From assembly GCF_016864555.1 (NCBI RefSeq), contig NZ_CP044011.1, positions 2,375,501 through 2,439,500 of the forward strand: a stretch of 64,000 nucleotides of DNA. The letters run 5' to 3'. The notes below the pieces were generated by a model. It worked only from the letters and a program-made list of their open reading frames with translations, was not told where the DNA came from and ran no database searches. Positions 37,191 to 48,077 of this stretch are shown here, piece by piece (position 1 is the first letter of the stretch; each line of letters starts with the position of its first letter). This stretch comes from Sinorhizobium sp. BG8. GTDB taxonomy: Bacteria; Pseudomonadota; Alphaproteobacteria; Rhizobiales; Rhizobiaceae. The position numbers and the translations under genes were made by a program.

Positions 37191-40058
37191 TCAGAAGAAA
37201 CCCTTGCGCTGCCACCATCCGCCCTTCTTGGGCTTGTCTGCCTTTTCCTCGTCTTCCTGCTTGGAGGAAGAGGTCACGACAGGCGCGCTTGCAATGTTTG
37301 CCAGGTCGCGGTTGGCACGAACGGGCTTCGCATCGTCGAGCACAGCGGCAGCTTCCTCGACTTCCGGCTCCGGAGCCGGCTTTGCCTCGGCGGCAGCGTC
37401 GGTCTCCACGGGCTGGGCCTCGACTACCGCCTGTGCGGTCTGGTCGACGTCCACCGCTTCCTTGGCCTTTGCCTTAGGCTTGCGGGTACGCTTCGGCTTG
37501 GCCGGAGCTTCTTCCGCAGGCGCTTCCACGGCTTCGGCAGGTGCTTCGGCGGCCACCGCGGTGGGGGCGGGCAGTTCCTCGACCGGTATGACCGCTGCAA
37601 CGGCACCGGCGTCTCCGGCGTCGCTCACATGGTCCTCGGTCTCGTCGTCGGCTTCGTCCGCCGTCGCTTCGAGATCGGCGCCTTCGGCACCCTCCGGACG
37701 GTTTCGACGACCGCCGCGCTTGCCGCGCCGGCGACGCTTGCGCTTCTGCTGTTCGCTCACGCTTTCGGCGCTCGCATCGCTCGCAGCCGCGGCCTCGTCG
37801 CCTTCATCCTCGTCTTCGCCGAGTTCGTCATCGGCAGCCTCGCCACCGAACGATGCAGTGTCGGCGCCCTCGGCACCTTCGCCGCCTTCACGGCCGCCAC
37901 GTCCGCGGCGCCGGCGACGGCGCTTGCGCTTGCGGCCGTTCTGGTCGTCCTGCTGCTGCTGCGCTGCCGCGGCAGGACGGCTCTCGATGACTTCCTCTTC
38001 GTCGATCTCTTCCTCGACGGGAATGTCTTCCTCTTCTTCCGGCTCCGGCTCGAAGTGAAGGATCTGTTCGATCTTCACCGGGTTTTCCACCGGTTCGCCG
38101 CGGTCGATCGCGAAGTGCTGTGCACCCACATGCGCATCGGCCTCGATGATGATCTGGACGCCGAAGCGGGCTTCGTAGTCCGTGATCGTGCCGCGCTTGT
38201 AGTTCAGTAGATAAAGCGCGATGTCCGGGATCGTGCGGACGGTGATGTTGTGCGTGGTGTTCTTGAGCAGGTATTCCTCGATGCCGCGCAGCACATGGAG
38301 CGCGACCGAGGACTGCGAGCGGATATGGCCCGTGCCGTTGCAGTGCGGGCAGGTCTGCATCGTGCTTTCGAGAACCGACGCGCGAATGCGCTGGCGGGAC
38401 ATCTCGAGCAGGCCGAAGTGCGAGATGCGGCCGACCTGGATGCGGGCGCGATCGTTCTTCAGATGGTCCTTGAGGCGCTTTTCGACCGCGCGGTTGTTGC
38501 GCTTCTCCTCCATGTCGATGAAGTCGATGACGACGAGACCGGCAAGGTCGCGAAGGCGCAGCTGGCGCGCGACTTCCTCGGCTGCCTCGAGGTTTGTCTG
38601 CAGCGCCGTCTCTTCGATCGAATGCTCGCGGGTGGAGCGTCCGGAGTTGACGTCGATCGATACGAGGGCTTCGGTCTGGTTGATGATGATGTAGCCGCCG
38701 GACTTGAGGGTCACCTGGGGCTGCAGCATGCGGTCGAGCTGGGCTTCGATGCCCGACCGGGAGAAGATCGGATGCACGTCGCGGTAGGGCTGGACGACCT
38801 TCGCGTGGCTCGGCATCAGCATCTTCATGAAGCCCTTGGCTTCCTTGTAGCCTTCCTCGCCGGCAACGATGATCTCGCCGATGTCCTTGTTGTAGAGATC
38901 GCGGATCGAGCGCTTGATCAGGCTGCCTTCCTCATAGACGAGGCAGGGAGCCGTCGAACTCAGTGTAAGCGTACGGACGTTCTCCCAAAGGCGCATCAGG
39001 TATTCGAAGTCGCGCTTGACCTCGACCTTGGTGCGGTTGGCACCGGCGGTGCGCAGGATGACGCCCATACCCTGCGGCACTTCGAGGCCGCGGGCGATTT
39101 CCTTCAGGCGCTTGCGGTCCTGGAGATTGGTGATCTTGCGGGAAATGCCGCCGCCACGCGCCGTGTTCGGCATGAGAACCGAATAGCGGCCGGCAAGCGA
39201 GAGATAGGTCGTGAGCGCAGCACCCTTGTTGCCGCGTTCTTCCTTGGCGACCTGCACCAGCAGGATCTGGCGCCGCTTGATGACTTCCTGAATCCGGTAC
39301 TGCTTGCGGGGCCTGCGTGCAGCACGATCGGGAACCTCTTCCATCGCGTCTTCCGCGCCGACGGATTCGATCACTTCCTTCTCTTCGTGGCCGTGATCGT
39401 CGTCGTCATCGTCGTCGTCGCGATTGCGGCGGCCGTCGAGCGACTCGGAGACTTCATCCGTGTCGACAACCGCGGCCATGCTGCCGGACGGGGTTTCGCC
39501 GTCATCGGATTGTTCTGCGGCGGCCGCTTCTTCGGCTGGCTGCTCTGTCTCTTCGCTTGCCGCTGCCTTGGTGCGCGCCTTGCGGGTGCGGCGTGGCTTG
39601 GCCTTCGGCTTTTCCTCGACAACCTCTGCTTCGACGGAAACCTCTTCCGCTACCGCCACTTCGACGACAGGCTGGTCGGTTTCGGCAGCTTCGGTTTCCA
39701 CCGACGACTCTTCGCTCGCCTTGACGTCAGTTCCGGTCTCGATCTGCTCGATGTCGTTGTCGTGCCGGTGTTCTTCGGCCTCGGCCCTCAGAAGGGCCTG
39801 CCGGTCCGCCAGCGGGATCTGATAGTAGTCCGGATGGATTTCCGCGAAGGCCAGGAAGCCGTGACGGTTTCCGCCGTAATCGACGAAGGCGGCCTGCAGC
39901 GACGGTTCGACCCGCGTGACCTTGGCAAGGTAGATGTTGCCGCGGATCTGTTTCTTGTGCTCCGACTCGAAGTCGAATTCTTCTATGCGGTTCCCGCGAA
40001 CGACGACAACCCGCGTCTCCTCGGCGTGAGACGCATCAATAAGCATTTTCTCTGCCAT
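37191..40058 (-). CDS. rne: Ribonuclease E
   Basis: 955-residue endoribonuclease that organises the RNA degradosome. The S1 domain (GNIYLAKVTRVEPSLQAAFVDYG) is interrupted after about residue 85 by ~170 residues of acidic, low-complexity sequence and resumes at KRRQILLVQVAKEERGNKGA. This insertion is known from alphaproteobacterial RNase E. Catalytic DNase I-like domain: SIDVNSGR and DLAGLVVIDFIDM; zinc-link cysteines in CPHCNGTGH. The C-terminal half is disordered, rich in Ala/Glu and with RKRRRRRRGRGGR blocks for RNA and partner binding, ending KGGWWQRKGFF. It is divergent from amiC with a long leader. Confidence 0.96.
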   Translation of the reverse strand: MAEKMLIDASHAEETRVVVVRGNRIEEFDFESEHKKQIRGNIYLAKVTRVEPSLQAAFVDYGGNRHGFLAFAEIHPDYYQIPLADRQALLRAEAEEHRHDNDIEQIETGTDVKASEESSVETEAAETDQPVVEVAVAEEVSVEAEVVEEKPKAKPRRTRKARTKAAASEETEQPAEEAAAAEQSDDGETPSGSMAAVVDTDEVSESLDGRRNRDDDDDDDDHGHEEKEVIESVGAEDAMEEVPDRAARRPRKQYRIQEVIKRRQILLVQVAKEERGNKGAALTTYLSLAGRYSVLMPNTARGGGISRKITNLQDRKRLKEIARGLEVPQGMGVILRTAGANRTKVEVKRDFEYLMRLWENVRTLTLSSTAPCLVYEEGSLIKRSIRDLYNKDIGEIIVAGEEGYKEAKGFMKMLMPSHAKVVQPYRDVHPIFSRSGIEAQLDRMLQPQVTLKSGGYIIINQTEALVSIDVNSGRSTREHSIEETALQTNLEAAEEVARQLRLRDLAGLVVIDFIDMEEKRNNRAVEKRLKDHLKNDRARIQVGRISHFGLLEMSRQRIRASVLESTMQTCPHCNGTGHIRSQSSVALHVLRGIEEYLLKNTTHNITVRTIPDIALYLLNYKRGTITDYEARFGVQIIIEADAHVGAQHFAIDRGEPVENPVKIEQILHFEPEPEEEEDIPVEEEIDEEEVIESRPAAAAQQQQDDQNGRKRKRRRRRRGRGGREGGEGAEGADTASFGGEAADDELGEDEDEGDEAAAASDASAESVSEQQKRKRRRRGKRGGRRNRPEGAEGADLEATADEADDETEDHVSDAGDAGAVAAVIPVEELPAPTAVAAEAPAEAVEAPAEEAPAKPKRTRKPKAKAKEAVDVDQTAQAVVEAQPVETDAAAEAKPAPEPEVEEAAAVLDDAKPVRANRDLANIASAPVVTSSSKQEDEEKADKPKKGGWWQRKGFF

Positions 40059-40767
40059 GTAGTTTCTGCTCCTCGGCGCGGCCTTGTTCCCTCAGGCAGC
40101 GAGCTCCTCATGGGAGGCGTGCCTGCGGATGGCGACCTGGCGCCGGATATGTAAGTTCTCGCCGGGTGAGGGAGCAGCAGACAGGGACTGGCCGGTACGG
40201 GAGCGTTCCGGAGCCTGTTAACTTCTGACGAATACCGCTGCGACGACATCAATGACCGAACGAGAATGCCAATGCCTAGACCTAGTGGTCCGATGAAACA
40301 TGCCCCTGAGGGCGACTGGTGGAGATCCACCCCTAACTGGTCCGGCCACCGCCGGATTACCGCGATTCATTAGTATGCAGGAATAGAGCGCTGCGACGGC
40401 GGATGAATGCCCGGTTCGGCGCCACCTCCACCATGGAATGGCTGCCTGTTGACGCGATTCTATCCCGTCTACGCTTTTTCCCTGAATTTGCTTTTATGTT
40501 TTATATGTCACAATGGCAAGGGAAAAGCCAAATCCCGTCATAATGCTGCTGGAATCGGTCGGCTCGAATCCAGAGCGGCGTCACACCCCCGTGCAACACT
40601 TCATTAACCGTATTGCGCGCATCAGTGTTTCTCCGATACGGAGGATGCGGTGCATTAGGTGCCTCCCGCGAGCCCGCCGCTTCTGGCCGCGCCAGATCGG
40701 CTCCTGGATAGACGGACGGACGGTTTTGGATTTTCGCAATCGGTCAATAACTCTTGAGCAGAGCAAG
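40059..40767. promoter_or_regulatory. Long divergent intergenic region: rne leader and amiC promoter
   Basis: About 700 bases without a convincing gene between rne (minus) and amiC (plus). RNase E genes often have a long 5' untranslated leader used in autoregulation. Here the minus-strand leader could contain several hairpins, for example GGTGGA/TCCACC around 40318-40331. A conserved element is not recognised. The frame from 40513 runs into amiC but its upstream part looks non-coding. Confidence 0.4.
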
Positions 40768-42027
40768 GTGATACGCGGTGCGCGCGCCATTGCCGTCGCT
40801 GCCTTCCTTGCGTTGGCTGCGGGTCCGGCGCACGCGGTGGACGGAAAAATCCAGCCGGCTGCCTCCGCGACCGAGGCGTCACAGGCGGAGAAGCCTCTCC
40901 TGGCCTACGATGCAAGGATCGCGGGTGACGACGCCCGGACGCGCGTCGTGATCGATTTCGACCGCAGGCCCGAATACACGATCCACTACATCGCCAATCC
41001 CTTCCGCGTGCTGATCGATCTTCCCGCCACCAACTTCGGCCTCGAGCCGGATGACCTGGTGGCGCGGGGGCTATTCAGCGACATCCGCTATGGAACCATG
41101 GCCGCCGGTCGCGCACGGATCGTGATGACCGCGAAGCGGCCGGTCAGCGTTGTCCTTTCAGACGTCAAGGAAGAGGGGGAGGGCGCAAGCTACCGGCTCA
41201 TCCTCGACACGGCGCTCGCGACCGAAGAGCAATTTTCCGCGTTGATGGCAAAACAGGATTGGCAGTCGGAACCGTCCACGACGCAGGAAAGCGTTGCCAT
41301 CATGCTTCCGGATGCGGCGTCGCCGAAGTCTGGCCCCTTCGTCGTCGCGGTGGATGCCGGCCATGGCGGCATCGACAACGGGGCCCATGGCGTCGATACC
41401 AAGACGGAGGAAAAGCACGTCACGCTGGATTTCGCCCGCGAACTTGCTGCCGCGTTGAATGGTCTCTCCGACACCGAGGCATTTCTGACGCGGGACAAGG
41501 ATGAGTTCCTTTCCCTGCCGCAGCGCGTCCAGCTTGCGCGCAACAGGAAGGCCAACCTGTTCATTTCCATTCACGCCGACACCCTGAGGCAGAAGAACAT
41601 TCGCGGCGCGACGGTCTACACCATTTCGGACAAGGCCTCCGACAGCCTTGCCGCCAACCTTGCCGAACGTGAGAACCTCTCCGACGAGATCGCCGGCATC
41701 GCATTCGATCGCGAGCCGGCCGAGGTCGCCGATATACTTATCGATCTGACGCGGCGGGAGACGCAGGCATTCTCCATCAACCTCGCCAAATCCGTGGTCG
41801 ACTCGTTCGAAGGGCAGGTGCTGCTGATCAACAATCCGCACCGCCACGCCGGCTTTCGCGTGCTGCAGGCGCCGGATGTGCCTTCGATACTGCTCGAGCT
41901 CGGCTTCCTGTCGAACAAGGACGACGAGAAGCTGCTGCTCGATCCGGCCTGGCGCAAGAAGGTGGCCGCGCTGATCGCCCAGGCTGTCGATCGCTATCGT
42001 GCAACCGCTACGGCCAATGGTGGGTGA
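40768..42027 (+). CDS. amiC: N-acetylmuramoyl-L-alanine amidase (AmiC type)
   Basis: Periplasmic peptidoglycan amidase needed for daughter-cell separation, about 419 residues. I prefer a GTG start at 40768, which begins a signal peptide (VIRGARAIAVAAFLALAAGP, cleavage after AHA); the frame extends upstream to an ATG at 40513 without homology. AMIN domain at about 45-150 (RVLIDLPATNFGL), then Amidase_3: zinc ligands in DAGHGGIDNGA and ISIHADTLR, and the C-terminal LELGFLSNKDDE with the catalytic Glu. mrcA follows downstream. Confidence 0.9.
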   Translation: MIRGARAIAVAAFLALAAGPAHAVDGKIQPAASATEASQAEKPLLAYDARIAGDDARTRVVIDFDRRPEYTIHYIANPFRVLIDLPATNFGLEPDDLVARGLFSDIRYGTMAAGRARIVMTAKRPVSVVLSDVKEEGEGASYRLILDTALATEEQFSALMAKQDWQSEPSTTQESVAIMLPDAASPKSGPFVVAVDAGHGGIDNGAHGVDTKTEEKHVTLDFARELAAALNGLSDTEAFLTRDKDEFLSLPQRVQLARNRKANLFISIHADTLRQKNIRGATVYTISDKASDSLAANLAERENLSDEIAGIAFDREPAEVADILIDLTRRETQAFSINLAKSVVDSFEGQVLLINNPHRHAGFRVLQAPDVPSILLELGFLSNKDDEKLLLDPAWRKKVAALIAQAVDRYRATATANGG

Positions 42028-42340
42028 AATCGCGGACAGCGTGCGATTTGTGCAGTCATTCCATACGTTCCGTGCTAGGTTCGCGCTGTGCCGGAAAAGT
42101 GACAGCGGTTCCGATTGTGCCCGTGACGCCGCGCAGTGTCGGGGCGAAGCCCTATTTTCCTCACATTCCGGTCGCTAGACGGATCGGAGCAGGGGACGAC
42201 TCGCGTGGGATCGTCCGCCTGTCGTTGCGATAAACCGCTGGGGGATGTACACGGCTTGATCTCCCGAGTGACGCGGCAGGCCTGTCGGCCCCGCCGGCGG
42301 AATTGTAAGCAGAATTGTAATAGGTACCGGTAGTTCGCAG
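42028..42340 (+). other. Intergenic region between amiC and mrcA
   Basis: 313 bases with no supported gene. It presumably carries the mrcA promoter, and the 15 bases before the ATG at 42341 contain a weak ribosome site (GTACCGGTAG). No operator or RNA element is recognised. Confidence 0.35.
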
Positions 42341-44791
42341 ATGATACGATTGATTGGATATTTTTTCGGGATCGGCGCCGTCTTCTTTCTCGGCGTCGCG
42401 GCGGTTGTCGCCCTCTATCTCGGAAACGTCACCAAGGATCTTCCCGACTACGAGGTTCTGAACAGCTATGCGCCGCCGGTGACGACGCGCGTGCACGCAG
42501 GCGACGGCTCCCTGATGGCGGAATACGCCCGCGAGCGACGGCTCTATCTGCCGATCCAGGCGATCCCGGATCGCGTCAAGGCGGCATTCCTGTCGGCCGA
42601 AGACAAGAACTTCTACAAGCATCCCGGCGTTGATGTTTCCGGTCTCTTCCGCGCTATCGTTACCAACGTCCAGAACATGGGTTCCGGCCGGCGTCCGGTT
42701 GGCGCCTCGACGATCACCCAGCAGGTTGCCAAGAACTTCCTGCTGTCGTCCGACCAGACGATCGACCGCAAGGTCAAGGAAGCGATCCTGTCCTTCCGCA
42801 TCGAGCAGGCTTACAGCAAGGACCGTATTCTCGAGCTGTATCTGAACGAGATCTTCTTCGGCCTGAATTCCTATGGCATCGCCGGCGCGGCGCTCACCTA
42901 TTTCGACAAGTCTGTCACCGAGTTGTCCATCGCCGAAACTGCCTACCTCGCTGCCCTGCCCAAGGGGCCGTCGAACTATCATCCCTTCCGCAAGGCCGAA
43001 GCGGCGATCGAGCGGCGCAACTGGGTCATCGACCGCATGGTCGAGAACGGCTACGTCGCAAAGAGCGACGGCGATGAGGCCAAGAAGCAGCCGCTCGGCG
43101 TGACGCCGCGTAACCGCGGCTCCTATCTGTTTGCCTCCGAGTTCTTCGCGGAAGACGTCCGCCGCCAGATCATCGAGAAGTACGGCGACAATGCCCTCTA
43201 TGAAGGTGGCCTCTCCGTCCGCACGTCCCTCGATCCGCGTCTCCAGGTAATCGCCCGCAAGTCGCTCCAGAAGGGACTGCTGAGCTATGACGAGCGTCGC
43301 GGTTTCCATGGACCCATCAAGCATATCGAGATGGGCAGCGACTGGGGTGTCGAGCTGAGCAAGATCGATGCTCTCAACGACGTGCCCGAATGGAAGCTGG
43401 CGGTCGTCACCGGCGTTGATGATGCAGGTGCGGACATCGGTCTCCAGCCACGCAAGGAGGCCTCCGGCAAGGTCGTCGAGGAACGTGTGACCGGGCGCAT
43501 CCAGGCTGACGACCTGAAGTGGGCCTACCGTTCCGCCAAAGGTGACCGCAAGACCGCGAAGTCCCCGCAGGGTGTCTTCGAAATTGGCGACGTCGTCTAT
43601 GTCGAGCCGACCGAGAACGGGGACTCCTATCGCCTGCGCCAGCCACCGAAGGTTCAGGGCGGCATGGTCGTGATGGATCCCCACACCGGCCGCGTGCTCG
43701 CCATGGTGGGCGGCTTCTCCTATGGGCAGTCCGAATTCAACCGTGCGACCCAGGCGATGCGCCAGCCCGGCTCTTCGTTCAAGCCCTTCGTCTACGCCGC
43801 GGCCCTCGACAACGGCTATACGCCCGCATCCGTGATCATGGATGCGCCGATCGAGATTGTTGCCGGCGGCGAAGTCTGGCGGCCGCAGAACTACGGCGGC
43901 GGTTCCGCCGGCCCCTCGACGCTGCGCCTCGGTATCGAAAAGTCGCGCAATCTGATGACCGTGCGCCTTGCCAATGACATGGGCATGAATCTCGTGGCCG
44001 AGTATGCCGAACGCTTCGGGATCTACGACAAGATGCTGCCCGTGCTCGCCATGTCGCTCGGTTCCGGCGAAACCACCGTCCTGCGCATGGTTTCGGCCTA
44101 TTCTGTGCTGGCGAACGGCGGCAAGCAGATCAAGCCTTCGCTGATCGACCGCATCCAGGACCGCTACGGCAAGACCATTTTCCGCCACGAGGAGCGGACC
44201 TGCGACAACTGCAACGCCAATGACTGGGAAAACCAGGAAGAGCCCGTTCTCGTCGACAACCGCGAACAGGTTCTCGATCCGATGACCGCGTACCAGATCA
44301 CGTCGATGATGGAAGGCGTCATCTCCCGCGGCACGGCCGCAGGCAAGATCAAGGTCGACCGCGAGATCGCCGGCAAGACCGGCACGACCAACGACGAGAA
44401 GGACGCCTGGTTTGTTGGCTATACGCCGGACCTCGTCGCCGGCCTCTACATCGGCTTCGACAATCCGGCACCGCTCGGCCGCGGCGCAACCGGTGGCTCG
44501 CTGTCCGCGCCGATCTTCAACGAGTTCATGCAGAGCGCGCTCGAGGGCATGCCGGTGACCAAGTTCCTCATTCCGGAAGGCATGAGCATCATTCCGGTTA
44601 ACCGCAAGACGGGCATGCAGGCCAATGCCGGCGATCCCGACACGATCATGGAAGCGTTCAAGCCCGGCACGGGACCGGCGGACGTATTCTCTGTGATCGG
44701 CGGCGAGGAATATGCGACGCCGGAGGAAATCCTGCGCAGTTCGCCCCAGGCCAACCAGGCTGTTACCGGCGGGACCGGCGGCCTCTTCTGA
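42341..44791 (+). CDS. mrcA: Penicillin-binding protein 1A (bifunctional)
   Basis: 816 residues. N-terminal membrane anchor (about 5-28), then glycosyltransferase GT51 with catalytic Glu87 (LSAEDKNFYKHPGVD) and GASTITQQVAKNFLL. An OB-like insert follows. The transpeptidase domain has SxxK at Ser478-Lys481 (QPGSSFKPF) and the KTG triad in AGKTGTTNDEKDAWF. It polymerises and crosslinks peptidoglycan and is probably essential for side-wall or polar growth. The order mrcA-prfB is common in Rhizobiales. Confidence 0.96.
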   Translation: MIRLIGYFFGIGAVFFLGVAAVVALYLGNVTKDLPDYEVLNSYAPPVTTRVHAGDGSLMAEYARERRLYLPIQAIPDRVKAAFLSAEDKNFYKHPGVDVSGLFRAIVTNVQNMGSGRRPVGASTITQQVAKNFLLSSDQTIDRKVKEAILSFRIEQAYSKDRILELYLNEIFFGLNSYGIAGAALTYFDKSVTELSIAETAYLAALPKGPSNYHPFRKAEAAIERRNWVIDRMVENGYVAKSDGDEAKKQPLGVTPRNRGSYLFASEFFAEDVRRQIIEKYGDNALYEGGLSVRTSLDPRLQVIARKSLQKGLLSYDERRGFHGPIKHIEMGSDWGVELSKIDALNDVPEWKLAVVTGVDDAGADIGLQPRKEASGKVVEERVTGRIQADDLKWAYRSAKGDRKTAKSPQGVFEIGDVVYVEPTENGDSYRLRQPPKVQGGMVVMDPHTGRVLAMVGGFSYGQSEFNRATQAMRQPGSSFKPFVYAAALDNGYTPASVIMDAPIEIVAGGEVWRPQNYGGGSAGPSTLRLGIEKSRNLMTVRLANDMGMNLVAEYAERFGIYDKMLPVLAMSLGSGETTVLRMVSAYSVLANGGKQIKPSLIDRIQDRYGKTIFRHEERTCDNCNANDWENQEEPVLVDNREQVLDPMTAYQITSMMEGVISRGTAAGKIKVDREIAGKTGTTNDEKDAWFVGYTPDLVAGLYIGFDNPAPLGRGATGGSLSAPIFNEFMQSALEGMPVTKFLIPEGMSIIPVNRKTGMQANAGDPDTIMEAFKPGTGPADVFSVIGGEEYATPEEILRSSPQANQAVTGGTGGLF

Positions 44792-44891
44792 TCACATCTT
44801 CACCAGTGTCGGCGGCCTGCGCGGGGCTTTACATCCGCGCCGGCCGTGACTATTTGACGACCCACTTTCAACAGCATCGAAGAACACGGAC

Positions 44892-46023
<1,132 letters not shown>

Positions 46024-46049
46024 GGCAACTCAGCTTCTGGGATTGTTTG

Positions 46050-46069
46050 ACGGGCGCTTCGGCGCCCGT
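46050..46069 (+). terminator. Terminator between prfB and the convergent exported protein gene
   Basis: ACGGGCGC (46050-46057), UUCG tetraloop, GCGCCCGT (46062-46069): a perfect 8 bp stem 27 bases after the prfB stop. The T tract is weak. It could serve both convergent genes. Confidence 0.6.
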
Positions 46070-46099
46070 TGGCATTTGACGACGGTGGCCCGGATGACC

Positions 46100-46633
46100 T
46101 CAGTTCGTCGCCTTCTCGATCTTGATGTCTCCGAGGTCGTCGATGAGCACCGTCCAGCTCTCGGGTTCCACGGCCTTCGGATCGGTCTTCAGGTAGATGG
46201 TCGCGAACAGCCCGGGCTGGGACGAAATGCCGGTCGAACTCTCCGGACGGATGTCGGTGACATAGGGCTTCAGCGCGGTGAACTCGTCCAGTTCCGTCGA
46301 TGTGAGGATCTTCGGACCGTCCGCAGTGGCCTCGATCTGCTGCAGGTGGATCCGCGCGGTCCCGTCCTTCTGGCGTACCGCGATGAGCTTGTAATATCCG
46401 CGCCGGGTCGGACTCTTCGTCGCCGATGCGGCATCCTCTTGCGATTCGGCCTTCGATTTTGCGCCGGCGGCGTCCGCGCCGTTGTCCGGATGGGCTGTCT
46501 CCTCCCAGTAGCCGCTGCTCGTCACGAAGGTGACGCTGGAGGGCACTGGCGTCGGGCTTTCCTCGGCTGCCGCTGCGGGAATGGTCGCGAGGCATAGGGC
46601 CAGGAGAACGGAGGGGAGGGATATCCGGTTCAT
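46100..46633 (-). CDS. Exported hypothetical protein
   Basis: 177 residues from the ATG at 46633, giving a signal peptide (MNRISLPSVLLALCLATIPA, cleavage near AAA-EE); an in-frame ATG at 46711 adds 26 residues that spoil it. The mature protein has a Ser/Thr/Pro-rich start and a probable beta-rich C-terminal domain (YYKLIAVRQKDGTARIHLQQ ... WTVLIDDLGDIKIEK). No family is recognised. It is presumably periplasmic and lies downstream of nadK in the same direction. Confidence 0.7.
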   Translation of the reverse strand: MNRISLPSVLLALCLATIPAAAAEESPTPVPSSVTFVTSSGYWEETAHPDNGADAAGAKSKAESQEDAASATKSPTRRGYYKLIAVRQKDGTARIHLQQIEATADGPKILTSTELDEFTALKPYVTDIRPESSTGISSQPGLFATIYLKTDPKAVEPESWTVLIDDLGDIKIEKATN

Positions 46634-46753
46634 TGGCGTTTCTCCATTGCTCGACGGCTGCTGCGCGTTCCAGCGATGCGGCAACCGTCTTCCTTCATGG
46701 TCCATGTGCATGTGCGGGCGCGTCGGGCGGCCCTTGTGTGGGCCCCGTCGCGA

Positions 46754-47526
46754 TCAATAGTCGAACTGCTCCGCGAGAATCCTGTCCGACCATGAGTGGT
46801 CGGGATCAGAAAGGATCCGCGCGGTCATTTCCGTCGACTCGGCAATGCGCACCGATGTGACCGATTTGACCTCGGTATTGTCGGCCACGGCGTTGACCGG
46901 ACGTTTTTCCGGCTCCAGCACCTCGATCTCGACCATCACCTTGTTGGGCAGCAGCGCGCCACGCCACCGCCGGGGCCGGAACGGGCTCACCGGCGTCATG
47001 GCGAGCAGCGGCGCTTCCAGCGGCAGGATGGGCCCGTGGGCCGAGAGGTTGTAGGCTGTCGAACCCGCGGGCGTGGAAAGCAGGAGCCCGTCGCAGATCA
47101 GCTCCTCAAGCCGCACCTTGCCATCGATCGCCACCCGGAGCTTGGCAGCCTGGTACGATTGCCGGAAGAGATAGACCTCGTTGATGGCCAGCGCTGTGCG
47201 CTGGTTGCCGCTTGCGTCCGTGGTCTGCATCTCGAGTGGCCGGAAGGCATTCTCCACCGCATGTGCAATGCGCGTGTGCAGGTTCTCGGTGTCGTATCGA
47301 TTCATCAGGAAGCCGACCGAACCGCGGTTCATGCCGTAGACGAGTTTTCCGGGATTCATCGTGGTGTGCAGCGTCTGCAGCATGAAACCGTCGCCCCGAG
47401 CGCCACGATGACGTCCGCCCGCTCCGGGTCCGTATTGCCGTAGATCGTGATGAGCTCGCGTCGCGCGTCCTGCGCTTCCGGCGACTGCGAGGCCACGAAG
47501 GCAAGGGTCTTGAAAGAGCGTGTCAT
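46754..47526 (-). pseudogene. nadK: NAD kinase, frame broken by a 1-base deletion in the GGDG motif
   Basis: NAD kinase makes NADP and is essential. Starting at ATG 47526 the protein reads MTRSFKTLAFVASQSPEAQD through ADVIVALG, then the frame breaks. From FMLQTLHTTMNPGKLVYGMN it continues in the next frame to 46754, including the LLLSTPAGSTAYNLSAHGP nucleotide site. One additional C in CCCC (47394-47397) restores the catalytic GGDG and a 257-residue protein, the normal size in rhizobia. Because an essential gene is hit, an undercalled base is the likely explanation. Confidence 0.87.
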
Positions 47527-47828
47527 ACCTGCCGGTCCGTTTCCTATGCCAGCGCTTTCAATGGCTTATCGCGGTCGATTCGCATCGCCACCAGCGTTCG
47601 TCGGTTCGCCTTTTTTGGCACGCATCAACAACGAGTGCAAACGCCGCTTGAAGCGGCGCTGGGTCGGTTTCCTCATGGCGGATCCCCGGCTTCGTCGGAA
47701 TGCGGTGCAGTCGCAAATTCACGGTGCCGCGCGGGCGAAATTGATAGCGCGCCCGACCGATGCTATTTGGCTGGGCAGAACCTTGTGCAGTCCGCTCGCG
47801 GACGCGCGGCAACACGTGGAGAAATGCA
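47527..47828. other. Intergenic region upstream of nadK
   Basis: 302 bases between the divergent nadK and the 57-residue gene. No reading frame here resembles a protein and no clear RNA or operator is visible; it presumably holds both promoters. Confidence 0.35.
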
Positions 47829-48002
47829 ATGACATCCCAACCGGAAACCACCGTCACCGTGCGCAAGCTCGCAAACGGCCGATGGGGCTTCGTGGTGAAG
47901 TTCCGTGGCGTGACCTATCCAGTCCAGGGGCAGTTTACCTCGCAGCTCCAGGCGATCGCCGCAGGCCAGGCCGTCATCAAGGCGATGGACAGGAAAGCGT
48001 AG
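47829..48002 (+). CDS. Small conserved hypothetical protein
   Basis: 57 residues (MTSQPETTVTVRKLANGRWG). The sequence alternates like a small beta-sheet (TVTVRKLANGRWGFVVKFRG) and ends with a helix (QLQAIAAGQAVIKAMDRK). The frame is open upstream to 47760 but that part is not protein-like. GTGGAGAAATGCA just before gives a weak ribosome site. Function unknown. Confidence 0.6.
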   Translation: MTSQPETTVTVRKLANGRWGFVVKFRGVTYPVQGQFTSQLQAIAAGQAVIKAMDRKA

Positions 48003-48077
48003 TTTCTGTCGTTCCGGACGTGACGGGTTCGAGCCGCGGACTGGAGCGAGGGGCGATTGAACCGAAGGGAAATCCTC

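Noticed and set aside
38250-40154. 634-codon plus-strand frame opposite rne
   Set aside because: Antisense of the repetitive RNase E coding region; no family resemblance.
42161-44188. 675-codon minus-strand frame opposite mrcA
   Set aside because: It mirrors a strongly supported gene and has Asp/Gly/His-rich composition typical of an antisense frame of a high-GC gene.
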